Below are positions 42,562 through 51,963 of a stretch of DNA of 64,000 nucleotides, piece after piece; the first letter of the stretch is position 1, and every line of letters begins with the position of its first letter. Under the pieces are notes generated by a model. The model searched no databases. It had not been told where the DNA came from and was given only the letters and a program-made list of their open reading frames with translations. Source of the stretch: Acinetobacter sp. XS-4 (GTDB lineage: Bacteria; Pseudomonadota; Gammaproteobacteria; Pseudomonadales; Moraxellaceae). The stretch lies in assembly GCF_023920705.1 (NCBI RefSeq), contig NZ_CP094657.1, positions 4,107,405 to 4,171,404 on the forward strand. The letters run 5' to 3'. The position numbers and the translations under genes were made by a program.

Positions 42562-43467
42562 ATGCGTTTAACATCTTTGTTACTAGGCGTAGCCTTTGCT
42601 TTTTCAAATTTTCAGGCTAATGCTAATCTTGCTACTCCAGCTAATACTCAAATCCAGCAAAAAGTGGGTCAGCATCTGACTTATAAAATTGCTGAAATTG
42701 ACCCACGTTTTGGTTTAAGCCAAGACCAATTGATTCAGATTAGTCAACAAGCTGCGGATATTTGGAAACAAGGCACTGGTCAGGATTATTTTACTTATGA
42801 TCTAAATGCAAAGTTAGAAATCCGTCTAGTTTACGATAATAGCCAAAGTCGTTCTGAACAGCGTCAAAAAATTGCAGCTCAGTTTCAGCAAGAACAGCAA
42901 CGTGTAATTGATGAACAACAAAAAATTAAGCAATTGAAACAAACTCTTGGCCAAACTCAATCTGACCTTGAAAATAAAAAGCAGATTTTGAATGGCAAAT
43001 TGAAAAATCTTGACGAGCAAATGATGCAGCTTAACCAAGGCAAATTAGCACCTGAATACAGTGCTAAATCTTTGGCTAAAACTCAGAAAGATTTGCAAAA
43101 ACAAACTGTTGCTTTAAAGAAAGAAATTGCTGCATATAATGAGCAAGCTAAAGATTTAAATGTCAAAGTTACGCACTTTAATCAGATTAACAATGAGTTC
43201 AATAATTCATTGAACCAATTTAAGCAAAATGCTCAAGCTGATGTCTTTAAAAAAGGTATCTATAACGGCAAACAGATTGTGATTTATGAGTTTAAATCTA
43301 TTGATGATTTACGTTTAACAATTGCTCATGAGTTAGGACATGCACTTGGCTTAAAACACAGCGATCAACCAAATGCATTGATGTACTCAGTACGTAAAGA
43401 TGGTGACAGAAAAGTCACCGGTCTTACAGATGCTGATCGTGATCTATTAAGTGCTTTACCTCAATAA
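42562..43467 (+). CDS. Matrixin-like zinc metalloprotease with coiled-coil insertion, copy 2
   Basis: 301 residues. The signal peptide ends near QANA (residue 21). The layout equals that of the preceding gene: LTYKIAEIDPRFGLSQDQL, AADIWKQGTGQDYF, a coiled-coil insertion (about 90-225), then H256-ELGHALGLKH266 and Met-turn ALMYS. The two proteins are clearly homologous over their full length, so this is a tandem duplication, now well diverged. The insertion splits the catalytic domain between its N-terminal strands and the active-site helix, which is unusual for matrixins. The role is unknown. Confidence 0.85.
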   Translation: MRLTSLLLGVAFAFSNFQANANLATPANTQIQQKVGQHLTYKIAEIDPRFGLSQDQLIQISQQAADIWKQGTGQDYFTYDLNAKLEIRLVYDNSQSRSEQRQKIAAQFQQEQQRVIDEQQKIKQLKQTLGQTQSDLENKKQILNGKLKNLDEQMMQLNQGKLAPEYSAKSLAKTQKDLQKQTVALKKEIAAYNEQAKDLNVKVTHFNQINNEFNNSLNQFKQNAQADVFKKGIYNGKQIVIYEFKSIDDLRLTIAHELGHALGLKHSDQPNALMYSVRKDGDRKVTGLTDADRDLLSALPQ

Positions 43468-43580
43468 TTAAGAACTTGATATAAAATGATGTATCTATTT
43501 CTAATTAGATACATCGAAATTCATATCAAAGTCATGTTATTGTGGTTATAAGAGCTAACGAAAATAGAATGGAGATGAAG

Positions 43581-43943
43581 ATGAGTTACTATCATATCCT
43601 GATTGAAGTAAATGATCATATCAGCACAATTGAACAAACACGTGATATTGAACTGTTTGATATTATTGAAATCAAACCGTATCTTCATTCTATTCTAATC
43701 CCCTTTTTCAATGAGCATGAAATTGAGCTTGAAGATGAAAATATTGAATATAAAGATATTCTACATCTTGAAGTGAAACAGACTCTGTTACCGATTGAAC
43801 ATTTAATTGAAGAAGAACAAAAGCAATTACCAAGTGATACAGATGTTACAATCACTGCGTATGAAATCTTTAATGATCGAGATTTAAGCCAAGATGTCAC
43901 TTCAGTTATTTTTGATATTTTAGAAGCGGTTAAATTAGATTAG
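43581..43943 (+). CDS. Small acidic protein of unknown function
   Basis: 120 residues from the ATG at 43581 (GGAGATG upstream); the frame is open 13 codons further. The sequence is strongly acidic and rich in Ile, Glu and Asp (HEIELEDENIEYKDILHLE), without cysteine, signal peptide or membrane segment, and probably a compact cytoplasmic fold. I do not recognise the family. A shared terminator separates it from the convergent transglycosylase gene. Confidence 0.75.
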   Translation: MSYYHILIEVNDHISTIEQTRDIELFDIIEIKPYLHSILIPFFNEHEIELEDENIEYKDILHLEVKQTLLPIEHLIEEEQKQLPSDTDVTITAYEIFNDRDLSQDVTSVIFDILEAVKLD

Positions 43944-43965
43944 CAATCTTATACAAGCATTTAAT

Positions 43966-43995
43966 AAAAAAGGTCTGCATATGCAGACCTTTTTT
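43966..43995. terminator. Bidirectional terminator, perfect 30-bp palindrome
   Basis: AAAAAAGGTCTGCAT is followed directly by its exact reverse complement. It serves the convergent acidic-protein and transglycosylase genes. Confidence 0.92.
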
Positions 43996-44007
43996 ATTAT
44001 TTTCAGT

Positions 44008-45300
44008 TTATTGCATCATTTTTTGGGCCTGTTCTTGACGGAATGCGCGTAAGATTTGTTGCCCTGCACGCCCTGTTGGATTTAAACCTAAACGAGTTTG
44101 CTCCTGACGAATAGCCACACGGGTTTTATCCCCAATAAGACCATCAACCGCACCAATATCGTAACCGCGATTAAGCAAAAACTGTTGGATTTCACGACGT
44201 TCCGCGCGTGAAGTTCCTGGATCATCAGTTGGCCAAGATGTTGCAAAAGGACGAGCGCCTTTTAAACGATCAGATAAATGAGCAATTGCAAGACCATAAC
44301 TTTCCGCAGCGTTATAACTGTAGATAGCGTCAAAATTCTTAAATACTAAGAATACTGGACCATTTACACCTGCCGGTGCCATTAAACCTGCCGAAGTACT
44401 GCCAGATAAAGCTCCTTGGACAAGTGGAGAGCCGTCAATTCGAGTTACCCCTCGTGCACTCCAGCTACTTAATGCTTTCTTTGAGCGTCGCCCTTCTCCA
44501 TCAATTGACATGCCTTGAGGAACTTTTACTTCAAAACCCCATGGCATTCCTGTTTGCCAACCGGCTTTATTTAAGAAATTAGCCGTTGATGCCAATGCAT
44601 CTGCGGTACTCGATACTAAATCGCGACGACCATCTCCATCAAAATCAACAGCTAAACGTTCATAGGTCGATGGCATAAATTGCGTATGTCCAAATGCCCC
44701 AGCCCAAGAACCTTTCAATTGATCTTCGGTTAAGTCACCGCGCTGTAAAATACGCATGGTGGCAAAAAATTCAGTACGGAAATAACTTTGTCGACGACCT
44801 TCACAACTTAAAGTCCCGAGTGCTTGTAATAAAGGATATTTTCCAGAAATATCACCAAAATTACTTTCTACACCCCACACTGCCACAATTGTTTCAGGTG
44901 GCACGCCGTAGGTTTGAGAAGCACGATTTAAAACATCGCGATATTGCGCCAGTTTTTGTTTTCCGAGCTCAACACGCTCTTCATCGACTAAGCCAGAAAG
45001 ATAATCCCAAATTGGTGTCGAAAATTCTGGTTGATAATTTAATTTATCAATCACTGAATAATCTGGAGTTAAGTTTTGAGTATAACGGTCATAAGTTGTT
45101 CCCGAGACTCCCGCAGCAATTGCTTGAGAACGTAAGTTTGCCAAACAACTTTGGAAATTATTATTAGGCGTATAATCTTCGCTAGTTACTACTGGAACAG
45201 TAGCATTGCTAGATATTGTAGAACCATTAATTACGAGCTCTGCTTGAGCCTGAGTCATTGCTAAAAATACAGAGCCAACAATACAAGAAAAACGTCGCAT
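44008..45300 (-). CDS. Lytic murein transglycosylase (MltB family) with peptidoglycan-binding domain
   Basis: 430 residues. A signal peptide ends at TQAQA (residue 20) with no lipobox, so it is soluble in the periplasm. The SLT/MltB catalytic domain covers about 45-345, with the catalytic glutamate E145 in VWGVESNFGD and the substrate-cleft motifs GAFGHTQFMPSTYE and VDFDGDGRRDL. The C-terminal 60 residues form a PG_binding_1 domain (IQQFLLNRGYDIGAVDGLIG). It cleaves glycan strands to 1,6-anhydro-muropeptides. The gene faces a repeat-rich intergenic region upstream. Confidence 0.94.
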   Translation of the reverse strand: MRRFSCIVGSVFLAMTQAQAELVINGSTISSNATVPVVTSEDYTPNNNFQSCLANLRSQAIAAGVSGTTYDRYTQNLTPDYSVIDKLNYQPEFSTPIWDYLSGLVDEERVELGKQKLAQYRDVLNRASQTYGVPPETIVAVWGVESNFGDISGKYPLLQALGTLSCEGRRQSYFRTEFFATMRILQRGDLTEDQLKGSWAGAFGHTQFMPSTYERLAVDFDGDGRRDLVSSTADALASTANFLNKAGWQTGMPWGFEVKVPQGMSIDGEGRRSKKALSSWSARGVTRIDGSPLVQGALSGSTSAGLMAPAGVNGPVFLVFKNFDAIYSYNAAESYGLAIAHLSDRLKGARPFATSWPTDDPGTSRAERREIQQFLLNRGYDIGAVDGLIGDKTRVAIRQEQTRLGLNPTGRAGQQILRAFRQEQAQKMMQ

Positions 45301-45559
45301 ATTATCCCAGTTTCAATTTTTGAATTTAAATTTTTAAGTACCATACCATTATGAGTCTAAAATTTCAGAGAGAAAACGTAAATTTGAATTCATAATCTCT
45401 TCTTTAAATTCATTTCCAGTGTTTTAAATTCAAATTTCCCACTTTATTTTGAATTTAAAACTTCCCCCATGCACATCACTAGTTTTGAATTCAAAATAAT
45501 AGCTTATAGTTTAAATTCAAAAGTCTTACTTTAAATTTAAACTATAACGCAGGCGTTTC

Positions 45560-45579
45560 TGTGGATAAACTTATCCACA
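45560..45579. promoter_or_regulatory. Inverted pair of perfect DnaA boxes
   Basis: TGTGGATAA (45560-45568) and TTATCCACA (45571-45579) are separated by two bases, forming a 20-bp palindrome. Both match the high-affinity DnaA box exactly. Confidence 0.85.
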
Positions 45580-45807
45580 ATCAGGCAAAAACAACACTAT
45601 TCATTGATTACATTCTATATTTCATCAGCCTTTATGACACAAGAAGTCCAACTAATCGAATAATCTATATTTTTAAATTCAAAAATCACGCCATGTTTTA
45701 AATTTAAACTTGCCACATTATTTTAAATTTAAAACACTTCAGCAAGCACCATCGGTTTTGAATTCAAAAGCCATAAGCTCTTTCACCAGCTATAAACAAA
45801 ACTCCCT

Positions 45808-45816
45808 TGTGGATAA
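45808..45816 (-). promoter_or_regulatory. Perfect DnaA box
   Basis: TGTGGATAA, exact complement of TTATCCACA, five bases before a TTTAAATTCAAA element. Confidence 0.75.
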
Positions 45817-45902
45817 CTAACTTTAAATTCAAAATAATCAGGTTCCACTTTTTAAATTTAAAAACACCATCAATATTTAAATTCAAAAATTTCTATAAAA
45901 AG

Positions 45903-45911
45903 TTATCCACA
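45903..45911 (+). promoter_or_regulatory. Perfect DnaA box
   Basis: TTATCCACA followed by an A-run, 27 bases before the last TTTAAATTTAAA element. Confidence 0.75.
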
Positions 45912-45953
45912 AAAAAAATTACCCATGATTTATTATTTTTTAAATTTAAAAGA

Positions 45954-45984
45954 TAAAAAAAGCGATCCGAAGATCGCTTTTTAG
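45954..45984 (-). terminator. Terminator of purEK
   Basis: AGCGATC, loop CGAA, GATCGCT between A-run and T-run, 16 bases after the purK stop. Confidence 0.9.
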
Positions 45985-45999
45985 AGAATTAGAAATATT

Positions 46000-47121
46000 T
46001 TAGAGGGTCATATCTGCTGTTAAAGCGAGTGGTTCTGGCAAAATTTCTGCCAATTGACGGCATAACGTCGTCAATTCATTACTATCCACAGGCATTAAAG
46101 TGATATGGCCTAACTTACGGCCAGCACGTTCAGACTTATTATAAAGATGTAGATGAGCACCATTTAAGGCAAGTACATCTTCAGTTTTAGGATGCTGACC
46201 AATAATATTGATCATAACCGTTGGGCGAACAACATCTGTTGAACCCAATGGTAGACCTGCAACAGCTCGAATATGGTTTTCAAACTGAGAACAAACAGCG
46301 CCTTCAATGGACCAGTGACCTGAGTTATGCACTCGCGGTGCCATCTCATTTGCACATAAGCCTTGTTCTGTCACAAATAGCTCTAGAGTTAACACACCAA
46401 CATAGTTGAGGTGATTCAACAAACGAGTAATGTAGTCTTGAGCCACAGGTTGCAAAGCTTCGCTATTCGGTGCTGGAACAATTGAATGCGATAAAATGCC
46501 ATTATGATGGTGATTTTCAGCCAGTGGCCAAGTTTTTACTTCACCATTTTGGCCGCGCACCGCAATAATTGAAACTTCACGAGAGAATTTAACAAAGCTT
46601 TCGGCAACTAAACTTTTTGCAGGACCAAGTTCAGCCCACGCCGTATCAATCTGGTCTTCTGAACGAAGTACAAACTGACCTTTACCGTCATATCCACCAG
46701 TTGCAGTCTTAAGCACAATCGGTAAACCAAGCTCAGCAACAGCCTTTTTCAAGCCTTCTAGACTATCTACAGCACGATACGGCGCTACAGGAATAGTAAG
46801 CTCATCAAACAATGCTTTTTCTGACAAACGATTTTGCGCAGTTGCTAAAGCAATACGGGGAGGGTGCAATGCTTTGGTTTGTGTTAAAACATCCACATCT
46901 TCAACGGGCGTATTTTCAAACTCAAGACTAAAAACATCAGCACTTTCAATAAACTGCTTTAAGCCTTGCTCATCTTGGCTAGAAAAGACTTGACCTAGAA
47001 CACCTGCAGGACAATCTGTATTTGCTTCAAAAAAAGTACATTGAATATTTAATGGTAACGCTGCTTGAGCCATCATTCGGCCCAGTTGCCCACCACCAAA
47101 AATACCGATAGTTTTATCCAT
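46000..47121 (-). CDS. purK: N5-carboxyaminoimidazole ribonucleotide synthase PurK
   Basis: 373 residues. It converts aminoimidazole ribonucleotide, bicarbonate and ATP to N5-CAIR in purine synthesis. The start has the dinucleotide-like loop GIFGGGQLGRMMAQAA, and the ATP-grasp core includes LKTATGGYDGKGQFVL and FVKFSREVSIIAVRG, with NEMAPRVHNSGHWSIEGA near residue 260. The gene follows purE after nine bases on the same strand, so the two are one operon. Confidence 0.96.
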   Translation of the reverse strand: MDKTIGIFGGGQLGRMMAQAALPLNIQCTFFEANTDCPAGVLGQVFSSQDEQGLKQFIESADVFSLEFENTPVEDVDVLTQTKALHPPRIALATAQNRLSEKALFDELTIPVAPYRAVDSLEGLKKAVAELGLPIVLKTATGGYDGKGQFVLRSEDQIDTAWAELGPAKSLVAESFVKFSREVSIIAVRGQNGEVKTWPLAENHHHNGILSHSIVPAPNSEALQPVAQDYITRLLNHLNYVGVLTLELFVTEQGLCANEMAPRVHNSGHWSIEGAVCSQFENHIRAVAGLPLGSTDVVRPTVMINIIGQHPKTEDVLALNGAHLHLYNKSERAGRKLGHITLMPVDSNELTTLCRQLAEILPEPLALTADMTL

Positions 47122-47130
47122 CTCAGCCTC

Positions 47131-47646
47131 TTACACCTGACCCGGAATATTTTTGCTTGCAACTTTATCAGTTTGCGCAGCACGGAAATCAGCAACATTT
47201 TTTGCGATTTCAGGGCGAGTTAAACCTAAGATTTGTGCCGCCATAATTGCAGCATTTGTCGCACCGGCTGGACCAATCGCTAAAGTACCCACTGCAATAC
47301 CAGCTGGCATTTGTACGATTGAAAGCAAAGAATCTACGCCATTTAAAATTGATGATTTAACTGGCACACCCAAAACTGGTAAATCAGTTTTTGCGGCACA
47401 CATTCCAGGTAAATGCGCTGCACCGCCTGCACCGGCAATAATCACTTGAATACCGCGATCACGCGCAGTTTCTGCATATTCAAATAAACGATCTGGAGTA
47501 CGATGAGCAGATACCACTTCCGCTTCAAATGGGACACCAAGCTGTTTAAGCATATTGGCTGTGTTTTCGAGAGTTGCCCAATCAGATTGAGAACCCATAA
47601 TAATTCCAACGAGAGGTTGAGCGTCTTGTGCTGCGGCCGCATTCAT
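47131..47646 (-). CDS. purE: N5-carboxyaminoimidazole ribonucleotide mutase PurE
   Basis: 171 residues. It moves the carboxyl group of N5-CAIR to give CAIR, the step after PurK. Class I PurE motifs: [49 protein letters not shown] and [20 protein letters not shown]. It is first in the purEK operon. The 286 bases upstream to the next gene contain no further gene and must hold the promoter; no PurR site is evident to me. Confidence 0.96.
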   Translation of the reverse strand: MNAAAAQDAQPLVGIIMGSQSDWATLENTANMLKQLGVPFEAEVVSAHRTPDRLFEYAETARDRGIQVIIAGAGGAAHLPGMCAAKTDLPVLGVPVKSSILNGVDSLLSIVQMPAGIAVGTLAIGPAGATNAAIMAAQILGLTRPEIAKNVADFRAAQTDKVASKNIPGQV

Positions 47647-47932
47647 TGCTAATGTTCCAGAGACATAAGTAAAAGAAGATAAATCTCGACGAGAGCCAAG
47701 TTTTAAATGGTTCGGAAGCCCATTATTATAGACTGATTTTTCATCTCACGAAAATTTAACTGACCAGCTCTGCGAATATTTTTAATCTCGTCAAAATAAT
47801 GTCATGGTTTAACAATGACACTTTCTCAAATTTTATTAATATTATTTAAAGATCCTGCAAGATAATCAGGCATTTAGAAGAGCAGGGCTTGTGATCAAAT
47901 AGAATAAATCATTCCACGCAAGTCATTGCAGC

Positions 47933-48301
47933 TTACTGGCTTCTAAATACGAAGTAGACGCAACCAAATAAACATACCATCGCCCACAAATAATCCAGTT
48001 TAAATGGTTGTTTAAATAAGAAAAGCATAAAGGGTACAAACACAATCAGTGTGACCACTTCCTGTGTAATTTTCATTTCGCCGAGTAACCAACCTTGTGC
48101 ACTCAACATACGAGTTGCCGGAATCATAAAACTATATTCAAGCAGGGCTATAATCCAACCGAATAAAATCGCTTGCCAGAGTGGAGCATGATGCAAAAAT
48201 TTAAGATGCCCATACCATGCAAGTGTCATAAAGCAGTTAGAAATAATTAAGAAAGCAAAAGCTAAAACCGTTGGGCTCAAAGGCACATCCTTCATCATCA
48301 C
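47933..48301 (-). CDS. DMT-superfamily membrane protein (DUF486)
   Basis: 122 residues with four membrane helices (about 11-28, 39-57, 79-96, 102-119). LTLAWYGHLKFL and WLLGEMKITQEVVTLIVF fit the DUF486 family of small DMT-like proteins. The transport function is unproven. The start may be GTG 48301 or the ATG codons at 48298 and 48295. It lies between purE and mpl and shares no operon with either. Confidence 0.85.
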   Translation of the reverse strand: MMMKDVPLSPTVLAFAFLIISNCFMTLAWYGHLKFLHHAPLWQAILFGWIIALLEYSFMIPATRMLSAQGWLLGEMKITQEVVTLIVFVPFMLFLFKQPFKLDYLWAMVCLFGCVYFVFRSQ

Positions 48302-48535
48302 GATGATTTAAGTATTAATATGGATCAAAATATTATAAAAGATAAAACTGTAATTCAGCTTAAATCCCAAAAATAAAGATGCGCTTTTGTCAGGCCCTCA
48401 AACACATAGAACAACAACGATTTTTGACTATCTTTTCGAGTTTAGCCTTGCTATCGTTGCTGGCAAATTTATCAATAATGCACACACAGTTATTCATATG
48501 AATATTGTGTACAAAAGCAGTGGAGAAGGCGAGCA

Positions 48536-49909
48536 ATGCATCTGCATATCTTGGGTATTTGTGGCACTTTTATGGGCTCTTTAGCACTTTTAGCTCGTGA
48601 TTTAGGACATAAGGTAACCGGTTCCGATTCAAACGTTTACCCACCAATGTCTACCCAGTTAGAAAACGCAGGCATTACCCTCATGCAAGGCTACGACCGT
48701 AGTCATTTACAACCGCATCCAGATTTAGTCATTGTCGGCAATGCCATGAAACGTGGTATTGATGCCGTGGAATATATGCTTAACGAAGGTTTGCCATATA
48801 TTTCTGGTCCTCAGTTTCTTGCCGATCACGTTTTACAAGGTAAACATGTACTTGGTGTAGCAGGTACTCATGGTAAGACCACGACTACCACCATGCTGGC
48901 TTGGGTACTTGATCAGGCTGGTTTAAATCCAGGCTTTTTAATTGGTGGTGTTCCACTTGGTTTTAGCGAAAGCGCTCGTTTAGGCGGTGGAAAATACTTC
49001 TGCGTTGAAGCCGATGAATATGACTCTGCTTTCTTTGATAAACGTTCTAAGTTTGTTCATTATCATCCAAAAACGGCGATTTTAAACAACCTTGAATTTG
49101 ACCATGCCGATATTTTTGATGACCTAGCAGCGATTCAAAAGCAGTTCCATCATCTTGTGCGTACCATTCCAAGTGAAGGCCGTATTATTGCGCCGATTAC
49201 TGAAACTCATATTGATGAAGTGCTTGAAATGGGTTGCTGGACACCAGTGATTCGCACAAGTTTAGAAGCGAATGAAAAAGCTGCTTTATCTGCTGAATTA
49301 ATCTCAATTGATGGCAGCCATTTTAAAGTACTCGAAAATGGCAATGTCGTTGGCGAAGTTAAATGGACCATGACAGGGCAACATAGCGTAGCGAATGCTT
49401 TGGCAACGATTGCAGCCGCTCAACATGTAGGTGTTACGCTTGAACAAGCTTGTGAAGCTTTGTCTAACTTTGGCGGCGTAAAACGTCGTATGGAGTTGCT
49501 CGGTACAGTCAATGGTATTGAGGTTTATGATGACTTCGCTCACCACCCAACTGCAATTGACACCACTTTAGATGGCGCACGTAAACGCTTAGGTGAACGC
49601 CGTTTATGGGCCATTATTGAACCACGTTCAAATACAATGCGTATGGGCAGTCATAAAGATGGCTTGGCACATTCAGCACGCTTAGCAGATGAAGTCATCT
49701 GGTATCAGCCAGAAGGCTTAGATTGGGATTTACAACCTGTGATTGAAGCTGCTTCTAACCATGCTCAAGTGAGCCGCTCTCTTGATGAAATTATTGAGCG
49801 TATTGTCAATAAAGCAGGTGAGGGCGATGCCGTTGTGATTATGTCTAACGGTGGGTTTGGTGGCTTACATCAAAAACTCATGAGCGCATTAAAAGCAAAA
49901 GCTGCTTAA
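48536..49909 (+). CDS. mpl: UDP-N-acetylmuramate:L-Ala-gamma-D-Glu-meso-DAP ligase
   Basis: 457 residues, the same length as E. coli Mpl. It joins recycled tripeptide from old murein to UDP-MurNAc. Mur-ligase features: MHLHILGICGTFMGSLALLA (N-terminal UDP site), GVAGTHGKTTTTTMLAWVL (ATP loop), NLEFDHADIFDDL and YDDFAHHPTAID. GGAG lies 10 bases before the start. With mupP it places two murein-recycling steps in this window. Confidence 0.95.
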   Translation: MHLHILGICGTFMGSLALLARDLGHKVTGSDSNVYPPMSTQLENAGITLMQGYDRSHLQPHPDLVIVGNAMKRGIDAVEYMLNEGLPYISGPQFLADHVLQGKHVLGVAGTHGKTTTTTMLAWVLDQAGLNPGFLIGGVPLGFSESARLGGGKYFCVEADEYDSAFFDKRSKFVHYHPKTAILNNLEFDHADIFDDLAAIQKQFHHLVRTIPSEGRIIAPITETHIDEVLEMGCWTPVIRTSLEANEKAALSAELISIDGSHFKVLENGNVVGEVKWTMTGQHSVANALATIAAAQHVGVTLEQACEALSNFGGVKRRMELLGTVNGIEVYDDFAHHPTAIDTTLDGARKRLGERRLWAIIEPRSNTMRMGSHKDGLAHSARLADEVIWYQPEGLDWDLQPVIEAASNHAQVSRSLDEIIERIVNKAGEGDAVVIMSNGGFGGLHQKLMSALKAKAA

Positions 49910-49931
49910 CTTCCGCTTCAGATGATTCAAT

Positions 49932-49968
49932 AAAAAAAATGGGTTTCAAATTGAAACCCGTTTTTTTA
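49932..49968. terminator. Bidirectional terminator between mpl and ltrA-like gene
   Basis: GGGTTTCAA pairs with TTGAAACCC around one base, flanked by A-run and T-run. Confidence 0.88.
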
Positions 49969-49980
49969 TATCAATTATTT

Positions 49981-51165
49981 TTAAACTTTTTCTGGCTCTA
50001 TATTAGCCATAAATCTATTAGAAACGATTAAACGTAAACTATAGATAATCCCCATCGCAAAAACGCTATATCCCACGTTATTACAAATAAACGGAATACA
50101 TAAAATAATGAGCGCGGTGATCGGGTAGAACCATTTGCTGATTCCCGTTAAACATTCAAACTCGTATAGTACCCAAATACAGGTGGTATAGAGAACCACA
50201 CTCACGGCAACCACTACTCCCATATATAAATCGGAAATATGGGCATGATGGGTGGTAACATCTACAGCGGCAGCAAGCGCAGCCCCCACTGCAGCAATAC
50301 TGACAAAAACAAAATAATGGCCATACCCCCAAACAAAAGGACGTACCCCCTTAAAATGATAGTGTTGTTCGCTACGATCAAAATAAGCCCACCACATTGC
50401 GAACATCAGCATCAATCCACCGATCATTAAGAAAACGGCAGGGATATTCATTGACTGAGCGGCTAAGGCGTCACGTATAGCATTAAAACTACCGACAATT
50501 GATTCACCCAGAACAATAATCGTGAGTAAGGCATAGCGTTCTACAATATGATGCGGATGCCACGGCGTTGGTGAATATTTTTCTGCATAGATAGGAATAA
50601 ATAACTCCATCGCAACCAGAAATAAAAATAAAGGAACAGATAGCATTTGTCCAAAATTAGCAACGAGCCAACCCACCTGAACTAATACAATACCTACAGC
50701 ATAGCGATACGCAGTAATTCGCCGCTCAGGATCATGTTTTGCTGCACGTAACCACTGGGTAACGAGTGCCATGCGCATGATCACATAACCAATAATGATG
50801 ATGTCAAAATCCTGACTACGAAATACATCAGGAATACCTGCGGCCATCACCAATGACCCCACAATCTGTACAAAGGTAAGGCATCGATACAATGCATCAT
50901 CGTTATCGTAAGCTGAAGCAAACCACGAAAAATTCATCCATGCCCACCACAGCGCAAAAAATACCATTAGGTAGCTTGGTAACGCATGCCATAGGTGATT
51001 TTCAATAATCGCGTGATGTAACTGCTGACCTGCTGTGGCAATCGCGACCACAAAAATTAAATCGAACAATAATTCGAGGGGAGTCGCTGCTCTATGCGGC
51101 TGTTCTGGATCTCTTGGAGATAGGGGCCTCAAACTTAATTTTTTCTGTTTTTCTTGAGTAGTCAT
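49981..51165 (-). CDS. LtrA-family membrane protein
   Basis: 394 residues from the ATG at 51165; the frame is open 22 codons further upstream. It has about ten membrane helices. The opening PHRAATPLELLFDLIFVVAI and WWAWMNFSWFASAYDNDD are hallmarks of low-temperature-requirement protein A. The biochemical role of this family is unknown. Downstream it converges with mpl over a shared terminator. Confidence 0.87.
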   Translation of the reverse strand: MTTQEKQKKLSLRPLSPRDPEQPHRAATPLELLFDLIFVVAIATAGQQLHHAIIENHLWHALPSYLMVFFALWWAWMNFSWFASAYDNDDALYRCLTFVQIVGSLVMAAGIPDVFRSQDFDIIIIGYVIMRMALVTQWLRAAKHDPERRITAYRYAVGIVLVQVGWLVANFGQMLSVPLFLFLVAMELFIPIYAEKYSPTPWHPHHIVERYALLTIIVLGESIVGSFNAIRDALAAQSMNIPAVFLMIGGLMLMFAMWWAYFDRSEQHYHFKGVRPFVWGYGHYFVFVSIAAVGAALAAAVDVTTHHAHISDLYMGVVVAVSVVLYTTCIWVLYEFECLTGISKWFYPITALIILCIPFICNNVGYSVFAMGIIYSLRLIVSNRFMANIEPEKV

Positions 51166-51366
51166 AAAATAACGTTCTCGAATAAAGTGCCAACACGTTA
51201 ACACTTTAATATTAATGCCCAGAACACGCATTAAAAAATATCTAGACCTGCTGTTTAATCTTTACTCACAAACAAACTATATTTCATTTTTGTGACAATT
51301 CTTTATCAAGACAATAGGCTTAATTCTTTATCATAGCCCACGTTTTTGTTCTTGTTTGGAATATGA

Positions 51367-51963
51367 ATGTCTTTAGAAACACTCAACCTAAGCTTATTCC
51401 ATGTTATTAATGGGGCTCAGGATGCGAGTCAATTTATCATTCGTCTTGCTATCTTTTTTGCTAATGATCTCCTCTATATTCTTTTATTCATCCTTACATT
51501 TTTATGGTTCTATGGTGATCAAGATTTAAAAAATAGAGTCATTAAGTCTGTATTTTTAACCTGCATATCGCTTTTAGCAGGTTACGTTATCTCTCTGTTT
51601 TACCATCACTCCAGACCGTTTGTGATGGGTGTCGGTACCACGTTTATTGAACATGCGCCAACAGCGTCTTTTCCCAGTAATCATATGCTGATTTTCAGCA
51701 CCATCGCTCTGTCTTATTTGTTTGCTCAGCGCAAAATAATTGGAATCATTCTTTTATTTTTGTCATTTGTGGTGGCATGGTCACGCATTTATTTAGGTGT
51801 GCATTTCCCTTTAGATATGTTGGGGGCTTTTATTGTCGCACTTCTGGTCAATACGGCAGGTTATTACTTCTGGAATGCTTACGGTACAAGTTTGACTGCA
51901 TTCTTTATTCACCTTTACCAGATTATATGCAAACCGCTTTTAGACCGCGGTTTGATTAAATAA
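51367..51963 (+). CDS. PAP2-family membrane phosphatase
   Basis: 198 residues, about six membrane helices. The three acid-phosphatase motifs are present: HHSR83P, S101-FPSNH106 and S139-R140-IYLGVH146, with the catalytic histidine pair H106/H146. It probably dephosphorylates undecaprenyl diphosphate (BcrC/YbjG-like) or another lipid phosphate at the membrane. A canonical K at the start of motif 1 is not seen. It stands alone between ltrA and the riboswitch. Confidence 0.87.
   Translation: MSLETLNLSLFHVINGAQDASQFIIRLAIFFANDLLYILLFILTFLWFYGDQDLKNRVIKSVFLTCISLLAGYVISLFYHHSRPFVMGVGTTFIEHAPTASFPSNHMLIFSTIALSYLFAQRKIIGIILLFLSFVVAWSRIYLGVHFPLDMLGAFIVALLVNTAGYYFWNAYGTSLTAFFIHLYQIICKPLLDRGLIK

Larger units (their letters stand above)
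45319..45950. repeat. Cluster of 16 palindromic 12-mers TTTRAATTYAAA with DnaA boxes
   Basis: The only long gap among core genes here. Exact copies start at 45319, 45423, 45448, 45484, 45510, 45530, 45672, 45697, 45722, 45757, 45822, 45851, 45876 and 45939; degenerate copies start at 45383 and 45403. Each is a palindrome or near-palindrome built on AATT or an AAATTT core. Spacings are irregular (20 to 142 bases), so this is not a tandem repeat. Four perfect DnaA boxes are interspersed. No open reading frame of note exists. The same 12-mer occurs three times in the origin region at 63695-63951. Confidence 0.9.

Noticed and set aside
45319-45950. CRISPR-like array
   Set aside because: The repeats are only 12 bases, palindromic and irregularly spaced, with no spacers of uniform length and no cas genes.
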